Positions 26,901 through 37,480 of a DNA stretch of 64,000 nucleotides are shown one piece after another (position 1 is the first letter of the stretch; every line of letters starts with the position of its first letter). Source of the stretch: Spirogloea muscicola (taxonomy: Eukaryota > Streptophyta > Zygnematophyceae > Spirogloeales > Spirogloeaceae); NCBI GenBank assembly GCA_009602725.1, contig WELB01000198.1, forward strand, positions 37,097 to 101,096, given 5' to 3'. The position numbers were made by a program, and so were the translations under genes. Below the pieces are notes generated by a model. The model worked only from the letters and a program-made list of their open reading frames with translations. It was not told the DNA's origin and did not search any database.

Positions 26901-29900
26901 GCCAGTGCATTTCCGGCAGAGTAACGTGGAATCTTATAGCAAAGTCTTCAATCAGGACTATTGGCGAGTATGGTGTCTTTCTGTGGCAAGTGAGCAGGCA
27001 CAGATTGGTCAGGTACCAAACAAGAAGCCGTCTCGCATCACATCCTTCAAGCCTCAAAAGTAGTATGTCAATTGGTAAGGACATGACATGGCACTCACTT
27101 CATTAGGTCACGAGTGGTGCTCTTTGTCTAAGTATTGCAAGTACTGCACTGACTAGATTGGGGACAGAGGCTACAAGCTAAAGTAGTTCCATCAGCCGGA
27201 GAAGTAGAAAGAATGAATGGAACCGTGATCATGATGACAGCTGAAGACAAACAGCAGTGAGTGGAGTCAGCCATTTGCAATGTCTGAGGAAGGAGTAACA
27301 CATCTAGTACTCAGAGGAAAGGGGTCGAGAAGAGTGGAACCCTTGCGATTAGATGTTCACAGTGGTGAAGGCGAATCACAATATGTTGTGGCCATTCGTT
27401 GTGGTGCACAACCTCCATTTCGGTGAGCAGCACACTCAGCAGTATCTACCTCTGGTGCACTCATCCTCTCGTGGACTGTAATTTGCAGCATAACGGTGTG
27501 CATAAGCAGAATAAGCTTGAATATCTGCCATGCTCCTAACGGGTTTTGGTGGAACTCATCTAAATACGACATTGCAGGGTGGAGAATCGTTCTATGAAGA
27601 CAATCGTAGAATATCGGCAATCTGGGTCAGAAATGCTACCATTTCAGCTCCTGGAGCCCCACTCTACAGCCGCTTTCGCCTGGGAGATACCTCTGGGCGA
27701 GAAGATATTGGACATACAGGTGGTTGGAGATCGTCATGTGATGGGAAAGTATAACATAGAGAGCGTGGGGGAGCATTTCCCTTTGGTTGTAGACAATGCG
27801 ACTGAAGGTTCTGAATTTCTGGGTCTGTCAGTTGATGTGGTCATTGAAGGAGCTGTCAAAGTGGTGTGGATTGGGGACTGGAAGGGCACTCCTGATCAAG
27901 CAGGCGGTGCAGGTCATGCTTTTACACAACATGACTACAGGGATGGTCGATGCAACAGTCTCAAGGCAGGACTCGATGCAAATTCTGAGAAGGAGAAGGG
28001 GGAGAAACGTTTGCGCAATGGCAACGCACAAATGCATAAGGAGCTCATTTTGGACATTGATAGTTTAGGATTGGCTATCATCGATCACCGGCCTCAGGAG
28101 CTTTTATTCTTGTCAATGAGAAGCCTTTTGGTCACTCTATCAAGTTCTGGCACTGGCCTCAGCAGGTACTGCAACGTGATACAACACACTGAAGTCCTTC
28201 TATCAATAATGGACTTGCAGCCTTGCAGATAGTCCTATGAGGCATTTTTACCAACACTTGGTCCTGACTTATTTACTCTCAGCTAAGAACAGTCTGTCAA
28301 AGCAGCAGTCACCAAGCCTAGAGGCCAGATTGCATGTCAAAGGCTTTCCAGTGCTTGGGCCAAGAACTATTTCTCCGTCAAAGTATGATGTAGGTGGAGT
28401 GACATGTGCAGGTTCAAGATGTCGCTTGGTGAAGTACAACTTGACAATCAGCTCTTCAATACCTCATTACCTGTAATATTAGCTCCTGAACACAGTAGCG
28501 ATGGAGATGAGGCTTCTGCACTGAGAGCTGTAGTTACTGTGCGTGATGAAGCGATGGAGGGTACAATTGTGTATGAGTACATTGGAATTCAGGTATGACC
28601 ATGGACCAAGATCCTCAAGTCAGTGTTGTTCTCCTTTCCTTTTTGTGGCTTCACACTACGACATCCAGTGCTTAAAGAGAAGTGCCTTTCCAGTCGGGGA
28701 AGTGGCTGTGGATGATGACATCAAATAAATTATCTGTGCAGGTGGTGGACGAGCCGTGGAGAATCAATCTTCACGAGCCTATCATCTGGCGTCTGATGGA
28801 GCTCTATCAAACATTGAATCTGGACCGCATTTCTGGTGTAGGAGATGAGGGTGCACCAGTCAATGTGGATCCTAATGTCAGGATAAAGTAAGATCATTGC
28901 TTTTCTGTTTCTGCAATAAGCATTTTTTATGTTTGTGAGAGATAGATGACAAACATTGTGCAGTGCTCGTGAGCATTGTTTTCTGACAAGAATGTTCGCA
29001 CACAGGCACTTCAGCGATAGGCACTTCCAGTTATAGTGGACTAACAATGGGCAATTGGTTGATGTTGTCACCATCTTCTTGTCTGACATTCATCCTCATG
29101 GTCCATAAAGAGTCGATGTTGTCACCATCTTCTGTCATATTTATGGTCCATAATTACTCACAGGTGCAGCTGGTAGTCAGCAAGTGACCACTCAAATTTT
29201 GTTGGAGAATTGACCTGTGAAGATGCTGCAAAGACAAATCTGCAAGCTTCTTTGGTTGCTGAGACTCAGGCCTCCGTGGCTGGGCATTCTCTTGTCTGTG
29301 GTGGTATGCAGCCTCTTGGATGTATCGGAGGTACGATTCCGCCTGACCCTCCAGACTGCAGCAGGGACAAGACCTCACAACCTGCTTGGTGTCTGGGGAC
29401 CACTTCTGACTACCCTCGGCAATACTCACAAGATGCCAGTGCGCCCGCATCAGCCTCTCATACTTTCGATGCCTACGGCTTTGGAGCATGAACTCACTAT
29501 GTTCTAACTTCTCGCTGCACCTAGATGTTGGGTGCATCACGACAGTCTCGCTGATTGTGTAGCAAGAAAGGAGTACACAGCTTGTTGCACTTAGATGTTG
29601 GCTGCATCACAACAGTCTTGCTGAAAGTAGCAAGAAAAGAGTACACAGCTGATCAAGTAAGAGAGCAGCTCATCTCATATACGGAGTCTCCTGTGCTCAT
29701 CTGGTTCAGATCCACTTTCAGAGTGTTGTGCGGGAGCATCGGTATTTCAGGAAAAGTGCCCTGATGCCAGCAGTCATGGCACGGATGAGGAGAGACTTGC
29801 TTCATCAACCTCTGCGACTTCTGTCGGGTGTTGATGTCTTGGGCATGACCAGCTCTGCGCTGGGTACGTTAAGCAAAGGTGCTGCAGAGCTTTCTCAGGA

Positions 29901-32900
29901 TGGGAGGTTCCTGCGCCTTCGCTCTCACCAGGTGAGCACTGCTCTCAAGAGCTACTCTGGTGTTCGTTGTATCATGGACAAGCTGTTCAAAGTCGACATG
30001 CATATTGTCTGCTACAATCTTGTTGCTTATTTGGTCTATGGTGGCCTTGGCTTCAGCGACCTTCTTTTGATAAACTCACTATAAGTACGTTTTGCACCGA
30101 AACAGGATCGCACAGTCCGCATACGCAACATGGGAGATGGCCTCCTTTATGGCACTGAGGCTGCTGCAAGAGCCTTGGCTCGAGGCGTGACAGGGTTGGT
30201 CACAAGGCCTGTGGCAGGTGCTGTTGCGGGTGGAGTTCCAGGATTGGTGAGAGGGACAGTGAAGGCTGCTGTCAGTGTTGTGGTGCAGCCAATTAGTGGG
30301 ATCCTGGACTTCTTTGCTTTGTCAGTAGATGGTCTTGATGCCAGTTGCAATCGCTTCACCGAAGCAGTGAACTTCGAGAAAACTCTTGACCGGAAGCGAC
30401 TCCCCAGGGCCATTGGAGGAGACAAGGTCTTGACACTCTATGACAATAACAAGGCCACTGGCCAGGTAAGGAGCTGCTGGTGTGAGATAGCGGGATGTTT
30501 GACTCTGAAGTTCACATGCATGCCCGATCAGATACCTCAGAATGTTCCTGGGAAGCACTTGGAGAGTAGCAGATTGTTTATCCTGATCTGGACCCTATTA
30601 TTTGTTATAAGGGCAGCAGATGTGCTAAGCTTCTGCTCTTGAAGCAGGTGTAATGCCAACTCTTCATCCAATGTGCACTTCGTATGTTCAGGTGATTTTA
30701 CAGCTGGCAGATGCAGGTGCGTACTTTGGAAGGAGGGACGTTTTTAGAGATCGAGGCAAATTTTCTGACACAGATGTGTACGAGTGTCACTTCGATGTTC
30801 CCAAGCAGCAGATTGTGATGATTACCAGCCAGAGAGTGATGTTGCTGCAGGTATGTTCTGGCCCTTACTTCATGATTGAAACTTCAAGCACATACTTAAG
30901 GATGTGTACTGCAATCTAGATGTCAGATGTGCAACAATGTTGGGCCACTTTCAAGTGGGAATGATTGCATCCATAACCACCGGTTCTTTCTATTCTCAGC
31001 ATTTTGTCACTAGATCAGTGAAGAACATGCTTACATACATTTGTAGTCAGTGTAGTTGTGCTTTTTAGGTTGTAATGTACGGCAAGTAGTGAAGTCTGTC
31101 TAAGGCTCAGCACAAGTCTGCACACCCGATGTAGCTGACTTGAAGCTGATGCAAGCTAGACGTTGTTTCTGTCTGTCATTGCAGCGTCCTCATTCACATA
31201 TGAAAGGTGAAAGACGTATGCTGGTCGATCCATGCGCCGTCATTTGGGACATTCAGTGGATCTACCTCTTAGCGACAGAGTTAGCCTCACCTAAAGGGAG
31301 TCTTCAAGGACCTCCTAGTGAGGTCATCCTCCACGTACGATACCAGAATCGCTATCGCCATTCTATTTGTTGCTGCCCTTCCGCAAGTGAAGGCGATACT
31401 GAGGGCCAAGCAACAAAGGTCAGGGATGCAATTGAAGCGGCAAAAGTCATCTTTGGACCAGACAGATCAGCACTGACAACTGAGGTGAGTCGCAGAGTAT
31501 TGCGGTTGAAGCAGCGAGCGCCTCTTGCCACCTTCCATAGATGGTGGCATAGAATGTAAACAAGCCAGGCCACTGTGTTCTTCTCTACCATTACTGCTTA
31601 GGATGTGAAACGTTTCTGTGCTTCTTGTAATGTCACTGCAGTTACATAACAGAAGACAAAGTAGACCACGACCAGGCTCGTTTGGTCACCCTATGGGCAC
31701 AAGTGACAAAGAGTGGACTTCAGGACATGTTGAGGGCACCCAAAGCACGCGTCCGGCAGATCCTTTGACAAGTCCTGCTCCGCCGCTCTCTTCTTCAAAA
31801 TGGATAACAAGGGAGAATGTCCAGAACACCTCGGTCTTTCACTGCATCTGGACGAGTGAGAGGGAGCTTTCTGCATGCCGGGCATGCACTCTGAAGGTGC
31901 GTACCATGCTCAGAGGCCAGTGAGCATCATGAGTATTCTATCTCACCTGCTCTCTGGTACGTCATTGTCAGCTGTCGTGCCGTAGAAGTCACTTATGCAC
32001 AGGCTGCTCTTGAAACAGTACTTCTGTGGAGCTCTTGCTCTTGAGCTTTAGTTGCTGACATAATCTGAATCAGCAAGTCCATTCATGTGCAGCTCACTGG
32101 ACAGGAGCGAGAAATTCCGATTGCCATCTGGCGACCTGCGCCTGAACCAGGGTATGTACTTGTGCAATGCATAATTGGATTGTACACCACGGACTTCTGT
32201 CACGCTTTTGTTTGGATGTAGCACCTGTATTTCTATCAGACGGCGTCTGACTGCTCTAGAAAATTGTGAAATTGCTCTGAGTTGAAAGCTTATACTGCGC
32301 ACTATGCAGCTATGTTTCGGTGGGGGATATACTTCAGCTGGGAAACAATGAGCCCACTATTGCCACAACATATCGAGATGACGGCAGCCGGAAATTTGCA
32401 GCCCCTTGTGGATTCCAGCTGGTATGGCCAAATGTTCAAGTATACGAGATTCTTAGGACCCCCATAGGCTGCTTGTGTTACACATCATAAACAATCAGTT
32501 AATACCTCGAGGTATTGGTGCTGTGACAGGTCTGGAGAAATGCTGATTGCGGCAGCATAGAACCAGTGAGCATCTGGTTCCCAAAAGCCCCCGTCGGCTA
32601 TGTGGCACTCGGCTGTGTGGCCATGCAGGAGTACTTTGAGCCTGATCTGACGGCTGTCAAGTGCGCACGTCTCACCAACAACTCTAGTCATCATGTGCAT
32701 CCAAGAAGGCTACATATATTGCATGGCCTTCACAGTAGGCCCCCTTAGTGCTGCTGATTGACTGGGAGCAACTTGTAGGCTCAAGATTGTCATGATTTGG
32801 CTCTCTGCCGCTCCTCGCTCTCACTGCCTTTCACAGCCGCCCAAGTACTTGCCGTTGCTTTATAGGTTTCCTTTGATTCTTAAAGGGGCACATTTGGTGA

Positions 32901-33161
32901 TTCCTCAGGTGTGTGCACCAGAGTGTCGTCGACAAAGCAGAACTGCAGCATGAGCCCCTGTGGACCTCTCATCATTGTAAAGCTCCTCACTACCCAGTCA
33001 GCCTTTTTGAGGTGAGGAACGAGGCAAGGACGTTCGTGGCCTTGCATGCTGATTTAGTGTCTTCGAGCGAAAGCTCCTCACCACTTGGCAGTATGGAGCT
33101 CAAGCCGCTGAAGGTGAGGATTGAAGGTGAAATACAGGCTTCTTCAGCAGGACATAGTTGA
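5455..33161 (+). CDS. VPS13: VPS13-family bridge-like lipid transfer protein (plant VPS13M type)
   Basis: VPS13 proteins are rod-like lipid channels that move bulk glycerolipid between membranes at contact sites. The ATG at 5455 opens the chorein start (YLGDYVQGLSKDALKISVW), and translation ends at TGA 33159-33161. About 70 exons can be traced, roughly 14.1 kb of coding sequence or about 4,700 residues, somewhat larger than my recollection of Arabidopsis VPS13M proteins. In order: chorein domain, repeating-groove body, an inserted PH-like segment, two clusters of VPS62-like motifs, DysF, adaptor-binding repeats and the conserved VPS13/ATG2 C-terminus. The PH insertion plus VPS62-like C-terminus places it with plant VPS13M1/M2 rather than with yeast or animal VPS13. 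Introns are mostly 100-400 bases with GT-AG ends; at least one is GC-AG. Exons are listed in the following entries. No frame break was found. Confidence 0.95.
9147..12108 (+). other. VPS13: VPS13 section 2: groove body and inserted PH-like segment
   Basis: Exons read: 9147-9468 (start less sure), 9620-9733, 9886-9981 (start less sure), 10239-10306, 10511-10634, 10788-11018, 11189-11398, 11586-11686, 11798-11894, 12010-12108. The phrase VDLDIAAPKVAIPTNF is typical of all VPS13 proteins. From 11586 on, TWQHRYGALAGPFLYLLD, GKQVVDVPPDAVGG, and SWKERMTSAIYLTS form a PH-like segment as in plant VPS13M proteins, ending in the usual tryptophan-bearing helix. This segment is thought to bind phosphoinositides; that role is known from the family and not shown here. 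Confidence 0.85.
12379..18620 (+). other. VPS13: VPS13 section 3: central groove body
   Basis: Exons read: 12379-12534, 12729-12803, 13056-13829, 14003-14452, 14664-14795, 14957-15070, 15232-15416, 15593-15701, 15807-15950, 16151-16453, 16689-16772, 16995-17393, 17685-17882, 18091-18300, 18437-18523, and an 11-base microexon 18610-18620. Landmarks are SVDIEDRLCSHLG, FFINRPTVIALMDL, AGYDYSVDARLAQVRIVLL, VKDIHLAVGVDG, LDKLHAAMSDKECEVIAE and LDIYEYDGGGG. Serine- and acid-rich linkers interrupt the groove in exons 13056-13829 and 14003-14452. The donor at 15701 could be GC (CAG|GCATGC) or a GT four bases earlier in the codon series. Confidence 0.85.
18825..21087 (+). other. VPS13: VPS13 section 4: VPS62-like motif cluster
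   Basis: Exons read: 18825-19117, 19389-19473, 19750-20067, 20210-20590, 20766-21087. A motif of the form [FVI]W.P..P.G[YF]..LG occurs four times: FWRPRAPPGFASLGD, VWKPHPPHGYIALGY, IWRPSPPQGYAILGD and FWYPVAPSGYKALGY. The first exon carries GLNVLEPFNTVLSYS, as in plant VPS13M. These blocks belong to the VPS62/DUF946-like domain inserted in plant VPS13 proteins; their biochemical role is not known. Confidence 0.88.
21247..25625 (+). other. VPS13: VPS13 section 5: DysF and start of adaptor-binding repeats
   Basis: Exons read: 21247-21381, 21671-21834, 21986-22169, 22374-22658, 22887-23087, 23235-23277, 23433-23587, 23739-24278, 24391-24705, 24957-25625. The dysferlin-like (DysF) pattern is plain: VFENQRYQPVAGWG, GHLFLTDPKRWSDR, LPAGWEWTSDWQVEKAG, GWAYAPAF and RRRRWVRTR. 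The last exon holds WRVTIRPPILIENLLP, the opening of the VPS13 adaptor-binding (VAB) repeats, which dock organelle receptors in yeast. A 65-residue acidic and glycine-rich linker lies before it. Confidence 0.88.
25816..28887 (+). other. VPS13: VPS13 section 6: adaptor-binding repeats
   Basis: Exons read: 25816-25889, 26040-26427, 26624-26722, 26854 to about 26967 (donor unsure), 27258-27422, 27578-28165, 28412-28592, 28742-28887. Landmarks are VIKLRPYVVFTNRLGQPVHF, VENRSMKTIVEYRQSG and INLHEPIIWRLMELYQ. The junction after 26967 is the least certain in the gene, since a small exon could hide in 26968-27257. Confidence 0.82.
29060..29155 (+). repeat. Intronic two-copy direct repeat
   Basis: The phrase GATGTTGTCACCATCTTCT, followed by a TGTC(TG)AT..TTCAT(CC)TCATGGTCCATAA-like end, occurs twice in tandem (about 29060-29107 and 29114-29155) inside the VPS13 intron 28888-29311. 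Confidence 0.65.
29312..31494 (+). other. VPS13: VPS13 section 7: conserved VPS13/ATG2 C-terminus
   Basis: Exons read: 29312-29438, 29722-29931, 30106-30465, 30692-30850, 31185-31494. The ATG2/VPS13 signature is strong: RRDLLHQPLRLLSGVDVLG, ARGVTGLVTRPVAGA, QPISGILDFF and RLPRAIGGDKVL, then the PH-like core QQIVMITSQRVMLLQ and IWDIQWIYLLATEL. In other VPS13 proteins this end contacts lipid droplets, mitochondria or the acceptor membrane. Confidence 0.92.
29511..29648 (+). repeat. Intronic tandem duplication, unit about 69 bases
   Basis: 29511-29580 and 29581-29648 are adjacent copies sharing AGATGTTGG.TGCATCAC.ACAGT and AGCAAGAAA.GAGTACACAG. They lie within the VPS13 intron 29439-29721 and are absent from the coding sequence. 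Confidence 0.75.
31642..33161 (+). other. VPS13: VPS13 section 8: C-terminal VPS62-like extension and stop
   Basis: Exons read: 31642-31896, 32093-32151, 32310-32421, 32530 to about 32694, 32909-33161. Two more copies of the tryptophan motif occur: IWRPAPEPG joined across an intron to YVSVGD, and IWFPKAPVGYVALGC. The last exon carries VVDKAELQHEPLWTS and SLFEVRNEARTFVAL and ends at TGA 33159-33161. A C-terminal VPS62-like extension beyond the VPS13_C core is a feature of plant and algal VPS13M proteins. Confidence 0.88.
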
Positions 33162-33920
33162 ACCCCAGTAAGGCTGCATAAACTGCATTGGATCGCCCGG
33201 ACAATGCAGACTGCATGTTGTCTACTGTTCAAATTTCTGTGGTCTGCACACTTCAGTCGCAACCTTCTTAAATACTGTGTGCTTTGCACAGTGGAGATTT
33301 ACTTACCTATCATGAAGGTATTCAGAGGAAGTTTAGAAGGTACCCTAAATAGCATGTATACACCTAGCTGTACCTCTAGACCCCATTCATTTCATTCGTC
33401 CAGGAAACAATTGCAAACAAATTCTTTTGTACATAATGTTTACTTCATTCGAGCTCTTTGGTGGATATCTGGTTTGCCCGCTTCCTCTAACCGCACCTTG
33501 CTGCAATAAGAATCCATGGCCAACGATGTATGATCGTGTGAAGCGTCAAGCCAATAGAGGCAACAGGCACGAAACACCGCCGGCCAGACAGTTGCTTCGA
33601 TTGTCATCCACGACGGAGCCTTCATCTGTAACCGTGCACTGCTGTCTGCATTTGCTACAGCCACATGTGCTTTACTTACTCTTACCTGACATAACATCCT
33701 GGAACACAAACAGGGCGAGCAATCAAAGAAGGTGAGCTCACATGACTCACTTGAGCTGAGCCACACCACTACAAATGTGCAGTCACTGTCGAGTTCTGCA
33801 TACCTCGCAGGCGGGCACGGGGTGACTTTTCAGCATATCTTGCGCTGACTACATGCTGCACAAGATCCAGATTAGTGGAATACTTATGCATGCCCTTGTG
33901 GTATTGGTCACATGCGACAT
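33162..33920. other. Convergent 3' intergenic space
   Basis: This stretch separates the VPS13 stop from the ABCB stop, which face each other. It presumably holds both 3' UTRs. I see no gene, repeat or clear hairpin. Confidence 0.5.
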
Positions 33921-36900
33921 CTAAAGAGGGGCTCCCCCTGTGCTCTGCTGGAAGTTAATAAGGGAGCGGTATGCCCCATCGGGCTGCCGGACAAGGTCTG
34001 CATGCCGGCCCTGCTCCACGACCTGGCCCTTCTCAACAACCGCAATGATGTCGGCATTGCGGATGGTGCTCAGCCGGTGGGCCACAACCACAGTGGTCCG
34101 GCCGCCCAGACCCAGCAACCGGTCCAGCGCCTCTTGCACAACTCGCTCCGACTCCGCGTCAAGTGCCGATGTCGCCTGGGGCAGCCGGCAAGCAGATGCT
34201 CTACTGCTGGTAAGTCGGTCTAGACATTCCAAAGTGTCAGACACGAGGTCCAATTGCAAGCCGTGCAATTGGCAGCACAAGGACCTGAGTCGACATGCGT
34301 ACTGCTCCTGCAAAGGATTTATTGAGCACACTGCAGATTCTGGCAAGACTTCGGCGTCACCTCATCAAGGAGTAGGATGGCTGGGGTCTTGAGAATTGCT
34401 CGCGCAATGGCCACCCTCTGCTTCTGGCCTCCCGAGAGCTGCACGCCCCTGTCCCCCACCTGCCACAATCAGAGCAAATGAGCCCGTCAGTGCCGCCTGT
34501 TGAATTCACCACACATATTTATGGACGTTGAACTCCACATCACAGCCCACCTCCGTGTTATAGCCATCTGGCAAGGTGCTGATGAAGCTGTGCGCATTGG
34601 CAGCCTTGGCCGCCTCCACTATTTCCGCTTCGGTCGCGTTGTCCTTCCCATACATTATGTTATCTCGTATCCTGTGCAAATTGTGGGGTGTATTTGCAGT
34701 GTGGAGCACAATAAGCTTCATCAAACAACACGTGGTGAAGCAACACAGTAGTTCTGTCATCTGCCATGCAGTAAATTTGAGTTGGCACAAAGCAGTGGGC
34801 AGGCAGGAAGTGCACACTAGTAGGACGCAACGTTGGGAGGTCCAGTGCTCACGTAGTGGAGAAGAGCGCAGGCTCCTGGGCCACGAGCGCAATATGCGTG
34901 CGCAACCAGCGGAGGTTCAGAGTCCGGATGTCGTGACCATCCACCAGCACGGCCCCTCCCAACGGGTCGTAGAACCGCTCCACCAGCGAAATCACCGTGC
35001 TTTTGCCGGAGCCGCTAGCCCCGACAAGGGCCACTGTCTTGCCTGCTGGAACCTGCAACAGTGGAATACCGCTTCCTCTTTTACCGCACAACCTGAGCTG
35101 ATTGTAAACGAAGCACCATAACACATTCCGGACTTGATTTGTTGGTCGTCTGCACTTGGGAATTGCAAGCCAGCAAGCTGCAGTCATTAGCTGGTGGCTT
35201 ACAGTCAGGCTGAACGATGAGAAGACGGGCACGTCTGGTCGCGATGGGTACCGGAACTCGACGTTCCGGAGCTCGATCTTGCCTCTGACCTTGTCCAACT
35301 TCTTGCCACTAGGGTCGTCTGGCTCGATCTCTGTCCTGTAGTCCAGCACCTCATAGAACGAGTCCACGGCGCGGCCCCCCTTGGCCAGGTCGGGGGCCAG
35401 CGTCAGCGTCTCCGCAATCGCAAACGACGTCATAATGAGTACAATGAACACCTGCCACACACAAGCACTTTGCATGGCAGCAGCTGAGCGTGCTGCTTCC
35501 GCAAGGCTTCCCCCTGAGCTGCAACACTGACATGCCTGTCTGGACACCCAATTGGTCACAGAAGCATCCATCGGTGCTATATGGTTGACGCTATTGTTTG
35601 GCACACAAATTTCTGCAAATCAAGTATTTGATCAGATATAAGACTCCCATATGATGTGCTTCTCACCTTGAGCACCTCCTTGAAAGTCGCATCACCGTCC
35701 CTGACCAGGATGCCCCCGTACCAGAGTCCGAGGCCAAAAGAGGTGTACATGCAGAACTGCAGCCACCACATACTGCATGTCAGCTTCAAGCAAGTTCTTG
35801 GATGCTGGTGCAGGCAAAATGGTCTTGATTCCAGCACGGCTGACCCTAACATCCACAGTACCTGGGAAAAGCCAAAGCCAAAGCCTGCAACCTGGCCTCG
35901 CACAAATGTCCGACGCAGTGGCCCAACCAGATGGCTCTCAAAGAGCGCCAGAACCTATCGATCATGGCGTACATACAATATATCAGCCTTCCTTGTAGCA
36001 CTGTAGCACTTGTAGCATTGTAATACTCAGCCCCTCTGCTGCCAGGTAGAATTTGTGAGTAAAGTGGAGGACAGCTGACCTTGCTTTCAGCTGAGAAGGC
36101 AGCAACCGTGCGGATGTTGCTGACAGCCTCTGCAGCAACCATGCTGGCTTGGGCGTGCGACTTGACTTGATCGCCAGCAAAGCCCTTGAGGAATGCTTGC
36201 TACAGAGCAAGGTGACAATAGATTTGTAGGACTGCTTCAGCACACTTGCTTGAGAGCCCATGCCTTTCTTGACACCCTTATTGACAAACATGACACTGGG
36301 AGAGTGGAGGTTAAGGGCAAAAGGTGGTACTTGCACGGCTGCGGACGCGATGAGGACGGGAAAGGTCGCGATGACCACGAGGGCCATCTGCCACCTGAGT
36401 ATCAGCGCAATGGTGAAGGCGACAATGACAAGCGCAGCATTCTGCAGCAGGAGCGCGAGGCGGTCCCCGGCGGCTGCCTTGACGAGCGTTGCATCCGAGG
36501 CCAGCCTTGAAGCCACAGCTCCGGAGCTGTTCTCATCCTTATCGAACCAGCCGACTTGACGGGTGAGGATTGCTGGTTTGTCAAGCAGCATGGCTTGGTC
36601 AGCCGTGTTGCTTTTATCATCTCGTCTCGAGATAGCCTTGAAAGAAATGGGCCTCTGAAAAAAGTATGCCAGAAAACGTCTGGAAATCTTCTGCTCACTC
36701 CTTGCAAAGTTGTAGCAAATTGTAGCAAGTTGCAGCAAAGATCACACACACCTAAACCCTAAAACCTAAATCCCTAAACCACTAAACCTAAACCCTTTCA
36801 GCCTAAGCCCAAACTTCTTAGTCCTCACAGAGGCATCCAGAAGTGATAGGAGGAACCTATTGAGAGTTTGCACCTGCGAACATGAGCTCCCGGACGCGCT

Positions 36901-37480
36901 TGGTCAGCCGCTCGCCCATCTTGCCAAAGTTGTAGTGCAGGAGGAGGTTGCCAATGACTGCAAACACAGACATGCCTATGAAGACAAAGCACCAGTGCGC
37001 AATTGTATCCTTCATGTGCCGCTTGTCGACGTCATAGTAGGCAGTCACCACCTGCTCCAGAAACCACATCAATAAGCGTCAACAAGGATCCCATTGACAA
37101 GTATGTGGCTGCACTTGCTCTGTAGACTGGATAAATCTCAAAGCAGGCGTATAAGCCTGCTCAGTGGAAGGCTCAGAGTATGCAGCAAGTGACAAAGACA
37201 TGCGAGGATGTGGACATCCATACCGAGAGAAGAACAAGGCCAAAGACGGGGTTGACGCAGCCGGACATAATGGCTCCCACGGACCCGAGAATGGCAGACG
37301 GCGTATCGGGCCTGCAAAGCTGTAGCAGCCTCCACATGTTCGACTTGCGTCCCGCTGGCCGCGCTGCATCAGCAGCACCACTCTTGTCTGTGGTCTCCTG
37401 GCCCTTGCTTGCAACAGCACCGCTCTCACTCAGGCTGTCAGACAAGTTGCTCATCTGCATGCTGATCCTCCTTGACCCCG
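33921..37480 (-). other. ABCB: ABCB second half: linker, TMD2 and NBD2
   Basis: Approximate exons: 37213-37480 (linker rich in Ser, Lys, Glu and start of TMD2), 36875-37055, 36327-36570, 36081-36199, 35863-35955, 35667-35757, 35202-35453, 34853-35052, 34551-34672, 34357-34459, 33921-34175. NBD2 has Walker [11 protein letters not shown]-loop VAQEPALFS, signature [18 protein letters not shown] split by an intron from ATSALD, and H-loop VVAHRLST. Both ATP sites look competent, with a catalytic Glu in each half. Confidence 0.88.
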
